Of a DNA stretch of 32,737 bases, positions 10,135-17,805 are shown piece by piece; the first letter of the stretch is position 1, and every line of letters starts with the position of its first letter. This DNA is from a virus, in the IMG/VR virus record IMGVR_UViG_3300027771_000055, positions 1-32,737 of that record; one strand, given 5' to 3'. Made by a program: the position numbers and the translations under genes. The notes under the pieces were generated by a model. That model saw only the letters and a program-made list of their open reading frames with translations, was not told where the DNA came from and searched no databases.

Positions 10135-13100
10135 ATGGCTTGTAGTATTGTAGGGTTAACTAACGGTTTAGATTCTGAAGATAAAGCAGCCAGTAGAGAG
10201 ACTATTAAAAAAGTACTCAATACAACTGCTGTTGAGAGGTCTGAAGCTACTTCTGGCCCTATACACCTAATTTCTAGGCTGATAACTGAGTCAAATCCAA
10301 AAATTGGTGGTGAGCAAGTACACCTTATTGATGTGTCTAGAGTTTCTGAAGGTAACTTTGTAGTTAAATATCGAGTAGGTGACAGCAAAGAAATTATTGA
10401 GACACCCCTAGGTTCTACCTCTCCATTTACTAATGAAAAGATGCCTGGTCTTCATGTTAATAATGATTCCATGGAGTCGTTGCATTCAGATTTTGAGTAT
10501 TCTCATAATCCTGATGACTTTGAAGCGTTGGCATTGGATATAACCAATAACCCAGAAAAGATACTAGAAGTTGCCCAGGACTTAATAGACGCTGATGAGT
10601 ACCATAATGATGCAAGTTATAACAGTGTACTGTTAACCCAAATCAGTAATATACAGGAAACCTTGATAGAGATGGTTCCTGAAGTAAATATTCATATAAA
10701 TAACCAAGCTGAAGGTAACTACGGTGAAATACATACTGATACAGGTAATGTGTTTATCAGTAAGGGTGTTGGAGGCTCTAAAAGCTTACTTGAGATATAC
10801 GCTCATGAGCTCTATCACGCAGTTACACATTTTGCCCTTAGTAGTAAGTCTACTGAGGTACGCAAGGTAACATCACGTATGGAGAAAGTCAGGGACAATT
10901 TCTTAAGTAATACAGAAGAAAAAGACCTTGTAAGAATGTCAGGAAATACGCTTACAGAAGCAGAAGCTACTGCGTTACTGGAGCATCTAACAGACCCTAA
11001 AGTAGGTCTGCATGAGTTTGTGGCTCTAGCTATGACAAATAAGGCTGTTTCATACCAGTTAGCTACGCTTAACATGACTGACAAGGAAGTGAAGGAAGAC
11101 AGAAACTTTTTAGAGCAGATTATGGATATGGTAGCTGAGCTATTCCATACCATTACTAAAAAAATTACAGGTGAACCTGATACTGATGACCTTAGCAGAA
11201 TGGTGTTCTTTGTAAATAAACTTAATACTGCACACAAAAAACCTCTAAGAGCTAAAAAATTAGTGTCTATACGCAATTTAATATCTATATTTGAACCTTT
11301 TGAGAAGAAGCTTTCAGACTACGCAGATAAGAAAATTGCAGAGAACACAAGTAAAATTGATAGGAATGAAGCTAAAGAAGGTGAGGGTAACTTGAAGTAT
11401 AACCTCAGACTTATGGCACGTTCATTTTTTGATGACCAAGCTAAGAATATACTAGGTTCTGCATCAAGTTTAGCATCACACAAAGGTGGTTTATTATCAT
11501 TCTTGTCACCTGAGGGCACTGTAAGAACCATAATGAGGGATGCATCACAGTCTGACCTTACACAGGACCAAGCAGAAGCTTTAGGATTATTATCTGGCCA
11601 TATAGACCAACGCCGTGAGTTCTTGGCCGTTCAACACTCAAAAGTAGTTGTAGATTATTTTGGTGTAAGACCTACTCTAGAGCAGGAAGAAATGCTTACT
11701 GATATGGTTTTGGACATAGATTTGTCTACTATATACGGTACATACGACATGGACAAACTACTTAGTAGTGACCTTGAAGTATCGGCTATGATAACCAAAA
11801 AGGAAAAGCAACTAGCTGAAAAAGTAGATAAGAAACATTCAAATTTTTATAGTGCTCAAACAGAAATTCTAGCCAACTACTTGGTAAAAGGTCAGGACAA
11901 TATAGCACTTTTACTGAATGCTAATAACATAGCAAAAATGGTTGGTACTAATAGTGAGATAGAATACGTAGATGGTAGCGTAGTTGCACTTATAGACGAA
12001 ATAGCCACGTTAAAGGCGCTTAAACTTAGTAGTAAGAAGAATAAGATAGCACTTAGAAGCCTTATAGAAGAAGAACCTGAAGGTGTCAGTAGTTTAGTAG
12101 CATTTCAGCAGGGGCAGAAATTACGCTCTGAAGAGGAGGTATTTCCTACAGCATCCGATAAACTTAAGATTATAAAAGGCTACTCAGTACAGATAACAGA
12201 CCCTGATGTCAGTATAGTTGCAGCACCAATGTCAAAACTTATGGAGATGAAGTCACAAGGGTATAATCTTGAAAAAGAACTCGGAAAGCATGAATCAGAT
12301 GATAACAAGACACCTATGGGATTGTTTATAAACCACAGATTTATGGATACCAGTTTTCACAGAGTAGGTATACGTCTTACAGAGAAAGCTAGAAGAGGTG
12401 TCACTATTACAGAAAGTTTCATGCACGGTACTGACGACCACAAACCACATAAAGCTGCGTTAGCTATCCTTAAACTTAGGAAACGAAAAGCAGATGTTGT
12501 TAACCAAATGCTTAATGGAACGTATAGTGTTGATGATGTGGCTGATGACAGTCTACTTACACCTACTCTGGATAACCTAGGTAAAGTAGTAGATTTCAGA
12601 TACGGCATGGACAAGGAAGGTAAGATTAAACACCTTGATATGGAAAGAAAAGTTAGTGTTGTTATGGGAAGAACAGCATCATCTTCATACGATAAGATGG
12701 CTAGTGACTCATTTAATCAACAGATGATGGATTTGATTATGGAAGACGCAGATGCTAATAAAAATAAAACTGGTATTATTGGTAAGAATTTTAAAGAGTA
12801 TATAAAAATAGAAAAGCACTCAGATAACAAAAGTATCTCAGCGTTATGGAGAGTATTACCAGAAAACATAAAAGTTAAGCATAAAGATGGGTTTTTTGTA
12901 AGACGTGATTTAATGTACACATATCTTGGGTACAGAGAAATGGGTGTAGACGATATTCTTGGTTTTGGTGTACTAAATAGCAATAGTGACTTTATGAAGC
13001 ACTTTAAGTATGTTTTAAAGTACGCAGAAAAACTGTGGCAGGAAATAGTAAAGATATCAAAAATAGATATTATTATACGTACACCTGGTGTGTTTATAGG

Positions 13101-13944
13101 AAATGTTATAAGTAATTTCATGCTTATGTACGTTAGTGGTTACTCGATGAAGGAAATTATTGAGTTAAAGTACCAAGGTATAAAAGAGTTAAAGTTGTAT
13201 ACTGATGGACTAAAAGAGTCTATTCAGTTGAGAGCTAAACAAGAAGCAGGGTTAATAAAGCCTAAAGAACTTAGACGTTTGAACGTTATAGAAAATAACT
13301 TATTGAACAGTCCTGTAAAGGACCTTGTTGATGAGGGTTTTTATACTACTATCGTAGAGGAAGTTGAGCATGGTGGAGATACTGGTAGTTACTTTAATAG
13401 GCTTGCTAAGAAGAAGCTTAAAAATGTACCTAAGATATTCAGGACTGGTTTAGATATATTATACATTACAGAAAATACTAAACTATTTAAGACTGTTGAA
13501 AAAGGTATACAAGCTTCAGATTTTGCAGCTCGATACGCCCAGTATCACTTGATGGTGGAAAATGGTTCAGATAAAGCTGATGCCATTAAAACTATAAGAG
13601 ACAACTTTATTGACTACAATAAACCTAATAGTAGGCTTGTTGAATGGGGTAATAAGAATGGTTTTGTAATGTTTACTAAGTACTTTACGCGTATTCAGCG
13701 TGTACTAAGAAACTACGGTGTTAGACATCCTGCCAAGATTGCTTTGTCTTTACTTGGTCAAGATTATGTACTTGGTGACATGGATGACATGACTGACCAA
13801 TCTATTTTAACTAAGGATATGGGTAACCTATTTTACAACCCGTTTGACCACCTAATGAGGGTGATAACTCCAACAGCTTTAGAAGCTGTCAAGGCTGTTC
13901 TTGATGGAGATATTAGTAATGAGGGTACAGAACTTAAACTCTAA
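10135..13944 (+). CDS. Polyvalent virion protein with zincin domain
   Basis: Large protein of 1269 residues. The N-terminal third holds a zinc-metallopeptidase motif H224-E-L-Y-H228-A-V-T, with a probable third ligand in H293-E294-F-V-A about 70 residues later. The arrangement closely resembles the same region of the preceding protein, so the domains look related. The C-terminal part (about 970-1230) is helical with a hydrophobic segment near 985-1000. A stretch around 1125-1210, with DNFIDY and later FTKYFTRIQR, resembles the large-polyvalent-protein LPD38-type region of phage internal proteins; I hold this only moderately. It begins 1 nt after the previous stop with AGGGG upstream, and is the last gene before a strong terminator. 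Probable role: internal, ejected virion protein. A structural non-ejected role is the main alternative. Confidence 0.72.
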   Translation: MACSIVGLTNGLDSEDKAASRETIKKVLNTTAVERSEATSGPIHLISRLITESNPKIGGEQVHLIDVSRVSEGNFVVKYRVGDSKEIIETPLGSTSPFTNEKMPGLHVNNDSMESLHSDFEYSHNPDDFEALALDITNNPEKILEVAQDLIDADEYHNDASYNSVLLTQISNIQETLIEMVPEVNIHINNQAEGNYGEIHTDTGNVFISKGVGGSKSLLEIYAHELYHAVTHFALSSKSTEVRKVTSRMEKVRDNFLSNTEEKDLVRMSGNTLTEAEATALLEHLTDPKVGLHEFVALAMTNKAVSYQLATLNMTDKEVKEDRNFLEQIMDMVAELFHTITKKITGEPDTDDLSRMVFFVNKLNTAHKKPLRAKKLVSIRNLISIFEPFEKKLSDYADKKIAENTSKIDRNEAKEGEGNLKYNLRLMARSFFDDQAKNILGSASSLASHKGGLLSFLSPEGTVRTIMRDASQSDLTQDQAEALGLLSGHIDQRREFLAVQHSKVVVDYFGVRPTLEQEEMLTDMVLDIDLSTIYGTYDMDKLLSSDLEVSAMITKKEKQLAEKVDKKHSNFYSAQTEILANYLVKGQDNIALLLNANNIAKMVGTNSEIEYVDGSVVALIDEIATLKALKLSSKKNKIALRSLIEEEPEGVSSLVAFQQGQKLRSEEEVFPTASDKLKIIKGYSVQITDPDVSIVAAPMSKLMEMKSQGYNLEKELGKHESDDNKTPMGLFINHRFMDTSFHRVGIRLTEKARRGVTITESFMHGTDDHKPHKAALAILKLRKRKADVVNQMLNGTYSVDDVADDSLLTPTLDNLGKVVDFRYGMDKEGKIKHLDMERKVSVVMGRTASSSYDKMASDSFNQQMMDLIMEDADANKNKTGIIGKNFKEYIKIEKHSDNKSISALWRVLPENIKVKHKDGFFVRRDLMYTYLGYREMGVDDILGFGVLNSNSDFMKHFKYVLKYAEKLWQEIVKISKIDIIIRTPGVFIGNVISNFMLMYVSGYSMKEIIELKYQGIKELKLYTDGLKESIQLRAKQEAGLIKPKELRRLNVIENNLLNSPVKDLVDEGFYTTIVEEVEHGGDTGSYFNRLAKKKLKNVPKIFRTGLDILYITENTKLFKTVEKGIQASDFAARYAQYHLMVENGSDKADAIKTIRDNFIDYNKPNSRLVEWGNKNGFVMFTKYFTRIQRVLRNYGVRHPAKIALSLLGQDYVLGDMDDMTDQSILTKDMGNLFYNPFDHLMRVITPTALEAVKAVLDGDISNEGTELKL

Positions 13945-13950
13945 GCCTAT

Positions 13951-13985
13951 ACCCTAATAGTACTAACAACACTGTTAGGGTTTTT
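13951..13985 (+). terminator. Strong intrinsic terminator of giant operon
   Basis: An 11-bp stem (13951-13961 with 13971-13981, one T-G wobble) and a 9-nt loop are followed by five Ts, starting 6 nt after the stop of the third giant gene. It separates the rightward operon from the converging leftward genes. The stop codon of the leftward membrane-protein gene lies inside the stem. No T run follows on the minus side, so it mainly acts rightward. Confidence 0.9.
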
Positions 13986-14262
13986 CTATAACACTTTTAG
14001 CGTCCTTCACAAATTGTTTCATACCACTACTTTTACGTAGTGATTTAAAAAATGAAGGAGGAAATGCCAGCAGGTACATAGAGATTATTAACGATGCAAT
14101 CATAGCTACTACCATACCGCCATACGACCCAGCAAAAAGCGATGCCATAGCAGTAAACAATATTGAGTCAAAGATACCATCTTCAACTCTACCTTTCCTA
14201 AACTTATGTACAATCACTATAAGGTTCAGTGCTGACACTATACCTATTATTACAAATTCCAT
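13975..14262 (-). CDS. Small membrane protein
   Basis: A 95-residue protein with three likely hydrophobic segments: residues 2-19 at the extreme N-terminus, about 33-46, and about 48-69. A basic C-terminal tail (SLRKSSGMKQ) would stay in the cytoplasm. Probably an inner-membrane protein of the infected cell. I do not recognise a named family; similar short hydrophobic proteins are frequent in large phages. The ATG is preceded by AAGGAG at good spacing. It is the last gene of the leftward cluster, its 3' end overlapping the convergent terminator, and follows the MazG-like gene by 2 nt. Lysis-related roles are conceivable, but nothing in the sequence shows them. Confidence 0.75.
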   Translation of the reverse strand: MEFVIIGIVSALNLIVIVHKFRKGRVEDGIFDSILFTAMASLFAGSYGGMVVAMIASLIISMYLLAFPPSFFKSLRKSSGMKQFVKDAKSVIEKP

Positions 14263-14264
14263 AA

Positions 14265-14612
14265 TTACTCCTTACAGGTTGAGTAATCCGCTTTATAGAG
14301 AGTTGCAGGGTCTTGGTTTTTATCCTTTTCCCATTTACCTGTAGATTCATCCAATTCACCTATACGACTATTTATCTCTTTAAGAGTTTCAAGCAGTACA
14401 GCTGTAGGGCTATAACCCATTTTATGGATTGCTCCAACTGCGAATACGATGGTATCTGCTAGTGCATCTACTTGTTCATGTTCGTCACCTAAAGCAGTAG
14501 CTTCAGAAAACTCAGCTAACTCCAATCCAATCATATTCAGTTCTTTTTCAGCATTAAATACTGATAAGTTTCTGCTTTTGTTAAATTGAACAATACCGTC
14601 TAAAGGACTCAT
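14265..14612 (-). CDS. MazG-like NTP pyrophosphohydrolase
   Basis: A 115-residue protein of the all-alpha NTP-pyrophosphatase superfamily (MazG / phosphoribosyl-ATP pyrophosphohydrolase-like). The metal-binding pattern is visible: E31-x2-E34 on one helix and E46-x2-D49 with D53 on the next, followed by an Ala-rich helix. The C-terminal DPATLYKADYS segment is one I associate with phage members of this group. Such enzymes split nucleoside triphosphates to monophosphate and pyrophosphate; phage MazG has been linked to nucleotide sanitation and to lowering alarmones. The gene overlaps the upstream stop by ATGA, so it is probably coupled. Family is fairly sure; substrate unknown. Confidence 0.8.
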   Translation of the reverse strand: MSPLDGIVQFNKSRNLSVFNAEKELNMIGLELAEFSEATALGDEHEQVDALADTIVFAVGAIHKMGYSPTAVLLETLKEINSRIGELDESTGKWEKDKNQDPATLYKADYSTCKE

Positions 14613-14839
14613 GATTCATTACCAAGTTTGTACTCTAAAAGAGTTCTAACTAACTTAGCTTCTGTACCATTTATAATTTCACGTACCAGCAAAGATTTAA
14701 TTTGATGGTCTACTAAGTCCTCAATAGAGCGTATTTCATCACTCTCATCAACACCAGCCAGTGTTGCCACTTCTGTAACCTGCTCCTGTAGAGCACCCAT
14801 TTTAGATATCATACTGTCGATACTTGCATTAGGATTCAT
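14609..14839 (-). CDS. Hypothetical helical protein
   Basis: A 76-residue, acidic, predicted all-helical protein with no cysteine and no recognisable motif. Heptad-like hydrophobic spacing (M-x3-M-x2-L, later V-x3-I-x2-L-L-V) suggests coiled-coil or small helical-bundle packing. An AGGAGA ribosome site precedes the ATG. It overlaps the MazG-like gene by 4 nt (ATGA), suggesting that the two are translated together. I do not recognise the family. Confidence 0.7.
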   Translation of the reverse strand: MNPNASIDSMISKMGALQEQVTEVATLAGVDESDEIRSIEDLVDHQIKSLLVREIINGTEAKLVRTLLEYKLGNES

Positions 14840-14848
14840 AGTCTTCTC

Positions 14849-15211
14849 CTATACAGGGTCTGTTAATGAATCTTGGTACAGGCGTTCTTTCAGTAGATAA
14901 CCTTCTCTTGACCAGATTTCATTTCGTGCATTATCAAAGGCAATTTTCTTACCTATTTCAGCATCAAAATTTTCTGCACTAACACAGTTAGACTCACCGG
15001 TAACAGTGGTACCATTTTTAAGAACTAGCACACAGAAAGTTAACGTTTCTAGGCTACTAAAATCAGCATTTACTCCACCAGGTTTACCGGCTGCATCATA
15101 AGCATTAAAAAAATGTCTACTAACAATTAAACTGTCGATTAAGTCTGGTGTAAGACGTGGAGCATTCAAACCCTTAGCCTGTATTTCTTTTTCAATAGCT
15201 TCTTCTGACAT
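14849..15211 (-). CDS. Phage Gp49-family protein
   Basis: About 120 residues matching the phage Gp49-like family (Pfam Phage_gp49_66) from recall. The signature features are an N-terminal EIQAKGLNAPRLTP, a central VLVLKNGTTVTGES, then cysteine and NFDAEIGKKIA, and a C-terminal W-x3-GYLLKERL. Members are widespread in phages and prophages and have no established function. Two starts are possible: ATG at 15217 overlaps the upstream stop, but the ATG at 15211 has AAGGG at 6-nt spacing and is preferred. It lies in the small-gene run next to the Tad2 gene. Confidence 0.82.
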   Translation of the reverse strand: MSEEAIEKEIQAKGLNAPRLTPDLIDSLIVSRHFFNAYDAAGKPGGVNADFSSLETLTFCVLVLKNGTTVTGESNCVSAENFDAEIGKKIAFDNARNEIWSREGYLLKERLYQDSLTDPV

Positions 15212-15213
15212 AT

Positions 15214-15423
15214 TCATCCCTTTTCTTTTACAAGGTGTATTTTGAAATCCAGAGTAGCTACGTGTTCCAACATATCTACCTGGTGCTTTATTGTACTGAA
15301 TACTTCTTCTTGAAACTCACCTACTTCAACAATAACATCTACTGTTTTAGGTTCTTGAGCTTCTTTAATGATACGTGTTAAATAACCTGTACCACCTGTG
15401 CTGTTAGTACCTATGTAAATCAT
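15214..15423 (-). CDS. Hypothetical small protein
   Basis: A 69-residue protein starting MIYIGTNSTGGTG, with a Gly/Thr-rich N-terminus and an alternating beta-like and helical remainder. The start at 15423 is chosen because GTGGAG lies 5 nt upstream; a longer frame exists (15444) but would put that ribosome site inside the coding region and overlap the Tad2 gene. No family recognised. Its stop falls within 4 nt of the Gp49-family start, so it belongs to the same transcript. Confidence 0.65.
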   Translation of the reverse strand: MIYIGTNSTGGTGYLTRIIKEAQEPKTVDVIVEVGEFQEEVFSTIKHQVDMLEHVATLDFKIHLVKEKG

Positions 15424-15425
15424 AA

Positions 15426-15695
15426 CTACTCCACAAGTTTCCAATCGTCGGCTAGTGTATCACTGCCAGATGGAACCCAGGTAGACACATCATTTTGAGC
15501 AGTTTTAAGTGCCCAGTAAGGTCTGTAAGGAACCATATCATCAGGAAATACACCTTTGATAGCTTCAGTCTTAGCAGGATAAACACCTGCAGGTACAATG
15601 TATGCGAACATACCTGAACCATTCCAACCTGAACGACCTATACGTTTACCTTGCATTGCTTGGCGTAAAGCCCAAGCGAAATCAGTCTGTTCCAT
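15426..15695 (-). CDS. tad2: Tad2/DUF2829 anti-Thoeris protein
   Basis: An 89-residue protein of the DUF2829 family, now known as Tad2 (Thoeris anti-defence 2). The family pattern is clear: an N-terminal ALRQAMQGK-R-I-R-x-GWNG, then GMFAYIVPAGVYP, a YRPYWALKTA strand, a W-x-PSGSDTLADDW block and a short tail. Characterised Tad2 proteins are small sponges that bind the cyclic ADP-ribose signal made by the Thoeris TIR protein, stopping abortive infection. Binding residues cannot be judged by eye. It starts inside the stop of the preceding small gene (TAATG), suggesting co-translation. Family call strong; actual anti-Thoeris activity is inferred. Confidence 0.85.
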   Translation of the reverse strand: MEQTDFAWALRQAMQGKRIGRSGWNGSGMFAYIVPAGVYPAKTEAIKGVFPDDMVPYRPYWALKTAQNDVSTWVPSGSDTLADDWKLVE

Positions 15696-15886
15696 TACGC
15701 TTCCTCATAGTTATCTTCAAAGAACTGCTTAGCAATATACCATTGGTCAGCTACGTTCTTAGGGTTATGTGCAACCATACCACCTAATTCAGGGGTATCT
15801 TCTGCGTTAACAGATATTGCACTCATGTCTTCACCAACTACGTATGGGCGCATTGGCTGTACATTTTTCTTACGATAATTTTGCAT
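15695..15886 (-). CDS. Small conserved phage protein
   Basis: A 63-residue protein with an N-terminal YRKKNVQPMRPY and a C-terminal DQWYIAKQFFEDNYE, joined by an acidic, Gly/Pro-containing middle. I recall this layout (RKK-Q-MRPY at the start, DxWYVAKxFFxxNYE at the end) from many short phage proteins of unknown function. The ATG has GAGG 6 nt upstream. It overlaps the tad2 start by one base, so it may work with or help express Tad2; that link is inference. Confidence 0.75.
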   Translation of the reverse strand: MQNYRKKNVQPMRPYVVGEDMSAISVNAEDTPELGGMVAHNPKNVADQWYIAKQFFEDNYEEA

Positions 15887-15900
15887 TTACTACCTCACTT

Positions 15901-16968
15901 TTATTCTAATGGTTGACCATCTTCATCACAAATTCTAAAGTCGTTGCCAACCGGTTTCAAAGGTTTACCTGCTTTTGACAAGATTTCATACTCAACATTC
16001 AACCATCGGCCGATATTGAAATACGCTAACTTAGCATCAGCTAAACGTTCTTCATTAGTACCTTTACGTTTAACATTAAACATTTCACCATTTTCTGCTA
16101 AACATTCATACACAGAATGACCGTTCTTATCTAGGTTGTACCCTACAACTTCAAATTCTGCATCAATTGTCTTTTTGTACTTATAGACATCTGATGAACG
16201 TTCATTGAACTTGTGCATGCCGTCACCGTTGTAAACTACTGTGCCTTCGAACTTCTTAGCCATAGCTTTTTCATAACATGAGTCTACTTCTTCTTGAGAA
16301 TTAACTTCTGTTATTTCTATATGCATTGGTAGTGTTCTAAGTATTTTCACCCTATCTTTATAAGGTTTGTCTATCAACGGTAGTTCAAATACACGGAATG
16401 TGAGTTCTGCTGATAACGCTTTAGTCTTTGATACTGCGCTCTTTATGTCCTGGAGGTGTGCTCCATGAATATAAAGTTCTCCATTCTGACAAGTAGTATT
16501 AGCTGCGGCCATATCGGCCCTGACTCTTTCCTCAAGATGAGGAATAGGTGGATATACATTACCACCCCTACTTGTAAGTAACAGGCTGTTGTCAGGCATC
16601 AGCCAGTAAGTGCCATTAATACCATTCAACTTCAAAGTCGAGAATGCAGGGTATAAAATTTTATTTTCATTACCGGTATACTCTTTAACTTTTCGTGGAA
16701 GTTGTACCGTCATCGGAGCTTCGTTATCCGTTGAATAACCAGCTTTAACTTTCTTGGCCCACTTAGCTTTTGCTTCTATAACAGCCTGCTGTTCAGGAGA
16801 AGTTTCATTAGCTTTACCGATATTTTTACCTTTACAGGCAGTAGACTTTAGCTGCAGTTTTCCATCCAATTGACCGAATTCTACATTGTACACATCGCAC
16901 AACACAGAGATGTCACATATTTGGATTGCTCCAGTTTTAGTACTCTTATACAGTCTATCTAATTTCAT
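15901..16968 (-). CDS. ATP-dependent DNA ligase
   Basis: A 355-residue ATP-dependent DNA ligase, sealing nicks in the replication/recombination set. Nucleotidyltransferase motifs are in order: motif I K113-L-N-G (the lysine that takes AMP), T-S-R-G at 131-134, motif III with E164 (NGELYIHG), motif IV E241-G-T-V-V, and motif V K263-Y-K265-K. A C-terminal OB-like region starts near 266. Motif I is unusual: the consensus K-x-D-G-x-R has Asn at 115 and Asn at 118 here. The start at 16968 is preferred to 17010 because AGGAG sits 5-6 nt upstream. It is downstream of the probable ssDNA-binding gene with an 86-nt gap holding a hairpin. An inactive or altered-specificity ligase is the alternative. Confidence 0.85.
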   Translation of the reverse strand: MKLDRLYKSTKTGAIQICDISVLCDVYNVEFGQLDGKLQLKSTACKGKNIGKANETSPEQQAVIEAKAKWAKKVKAGYSTDNEAPMTVQLPRKVKEYTGNENKILYPAFSTLKLNGINGTYWLMPDNSLLLTSRGGNVYPPIPHLEERVRADMAAANTTCQNGELYIHGAHLQDIKSAVSKTKALSAELTFRVFELPLIDKPYKDRVKILRTLPMHIEITEVNSQEEVDSCYEKAMAKKFEGTVVYNGDGMHKFNERSSDVYKYKKTIDAEFEVVGYNLDKNGHSVYECLAENGEMFNVKRKGTNEERLADAKLAYFNIGRWLNVEYEILSKAGKPLKPVGNDFRICDEDGQPLE

Positions 16969-17024
16969 ACTTTCTCCTAAAAATTGAACTGTGATTATTG
17001 GACACCCCACAGAAAAGGACCCAA

Positions 17025-17040
17025 GGTAGTGAGAACTACC
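17025..17040 (-). other. Hairpin between SSB-like and ligase genes
   Basis: A perfect 6-bp inverted repeat (17025-17030 with 17035-17040) with a 4-nt loop lies in the 86-nt gap between these two genes. On the leftward transcript only a weak, broken U run follows, so it could be an attenuator, an RNA processing site or a stabilising 3' end rather than a full terminator. Confidence 0.5.
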
Positions 17041-17054
17041 CGTCCGAAGTCAGA

Positions 17055-17738
17055 CTACTTGCTGCCGAATGCTTTTTTATTTCCAAAAGCAGGCTTTTTA
17101 GGAGCAGCTGCACTTGCACCACCACCTCCAGCAGTACCTTTAGGACGCTTAGCAGCTATCCAGGCAGTAACTGTTTCTTCGTCCAAGTCATCTTTATAGG
17201 TAACGTTTCCGAAGTACTTTTCTTCTTTAGCATATTGAACACCAGCTTCAGTACCGTTAACGATTTCTTCAGCAGAAGCCATATCTTCAGCACGGAAGAA
17301 GCCTTTAATAACTTTCTTCTCTTGGATGCTGCCGTTATAGATGTTGTATTCCATTTGAACACGTAAAATAACGTCGATATCGGCCAAGTCTTCAAGTACA
17401 CCAACATCTTTAGACGCACCAGCTTTACCGATAGGTAACTCAGCGTCAATTGGTTCACTAACTTCTTCAACATCAGCAATAACCATTAATTGGTTAAACG
17501 CTTTAGAGCCGATTGCATTTGGAGTACCATCGTTGTTAGTAATACGTAAGTTACCGTAAACTGTTTGTTGCTGTTCTTTATGGTTAACAAATAAATCTAC
17601 TGATGTAGAACCATTACGTGAAACACTTGCGAATGGTGCAATAATGTTAACCGGGTAGCAACCTGAAGTAACGATGTACGCTGTAGTTGAACTTTGCTCT
17701 AAATCTTTCTTATCTACACTTTTTTTAAAAAACGACAT
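17055..17738 (-). CDS. Probable ssDNA-binding protein
   Basis: A 227-residue protein with a beta-rich first half (YIVTSGCYPVNIIAPF, VDLFVNHK, VYGNLRITN) compatible with an OB-fold, and a low-complexity Gly/Ala/Lys tail after residue 198 (GGGGASAAAPKKPAFGNKK). It resembles phage proteins of the DUF669 / T7 gp2.5-like type that sit beside Sak4 ATPases and RecB-like nucleases. Phage SSBs usually end in an acidic tail, whereas this tail is basic, so the call relies on context and fold pattern. AAGGAA precedes the ATG. Likely job: coat single-stranded DNA for polymerase and recombinase. Confidence 0.6.
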   Translation of the reverse strand: MSFFKKSVDKKDLEQSSTTAYIVTSGCYPVNIIAPFASVSRNGSTSVDLFVNHKEQQQTVYGNLRITNNDGTPNAIGSKAFNQLMVIADVEEVSEPIDAELPIGKAGASKDVGVLEDLADIDVILRVQMEYNIYNGSIQEKKVIKGFFRAEDMASAEEIVNGTEAGVQYAKEEKYFGNVTYKDDLDEETVTAWIAAKRPKGTAGGGGASAAAPKKPAFGNKKAFGSK

Positions 17739-17759
17739 ATTATTTTCCTTTTAGGATTG

Positions 17760-17778
17760 AGGCATGTCTGCCTATTTT
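17760..17778 (+). other. Hairpin with T run between Sak4 and SSB-like genes
   Basis: In the 67-nt gap a 5-bp stem (17760-17764 with 17769-17773) and 4-nt loop are followed by ATTTTT on the plus strand. As a terminator it would stop rightward, antisense transcription; leftward it only forms a hairpin about 20 nt before the next start. A repeated GTTTACT lies nearby. Function unclear. Confidence 0.4.
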
Positions 17779-17805
17779 TGAATTCAAGGGTTTACTAAAG
17801 TTTAC

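Noticed and set aside
17156-17479. 107-residue minus-strand frame
   Set aside because: Lies wholly in another frame of the SSB-like gene; no ribosome site and shadow-like Lys/Leu-rich composition.
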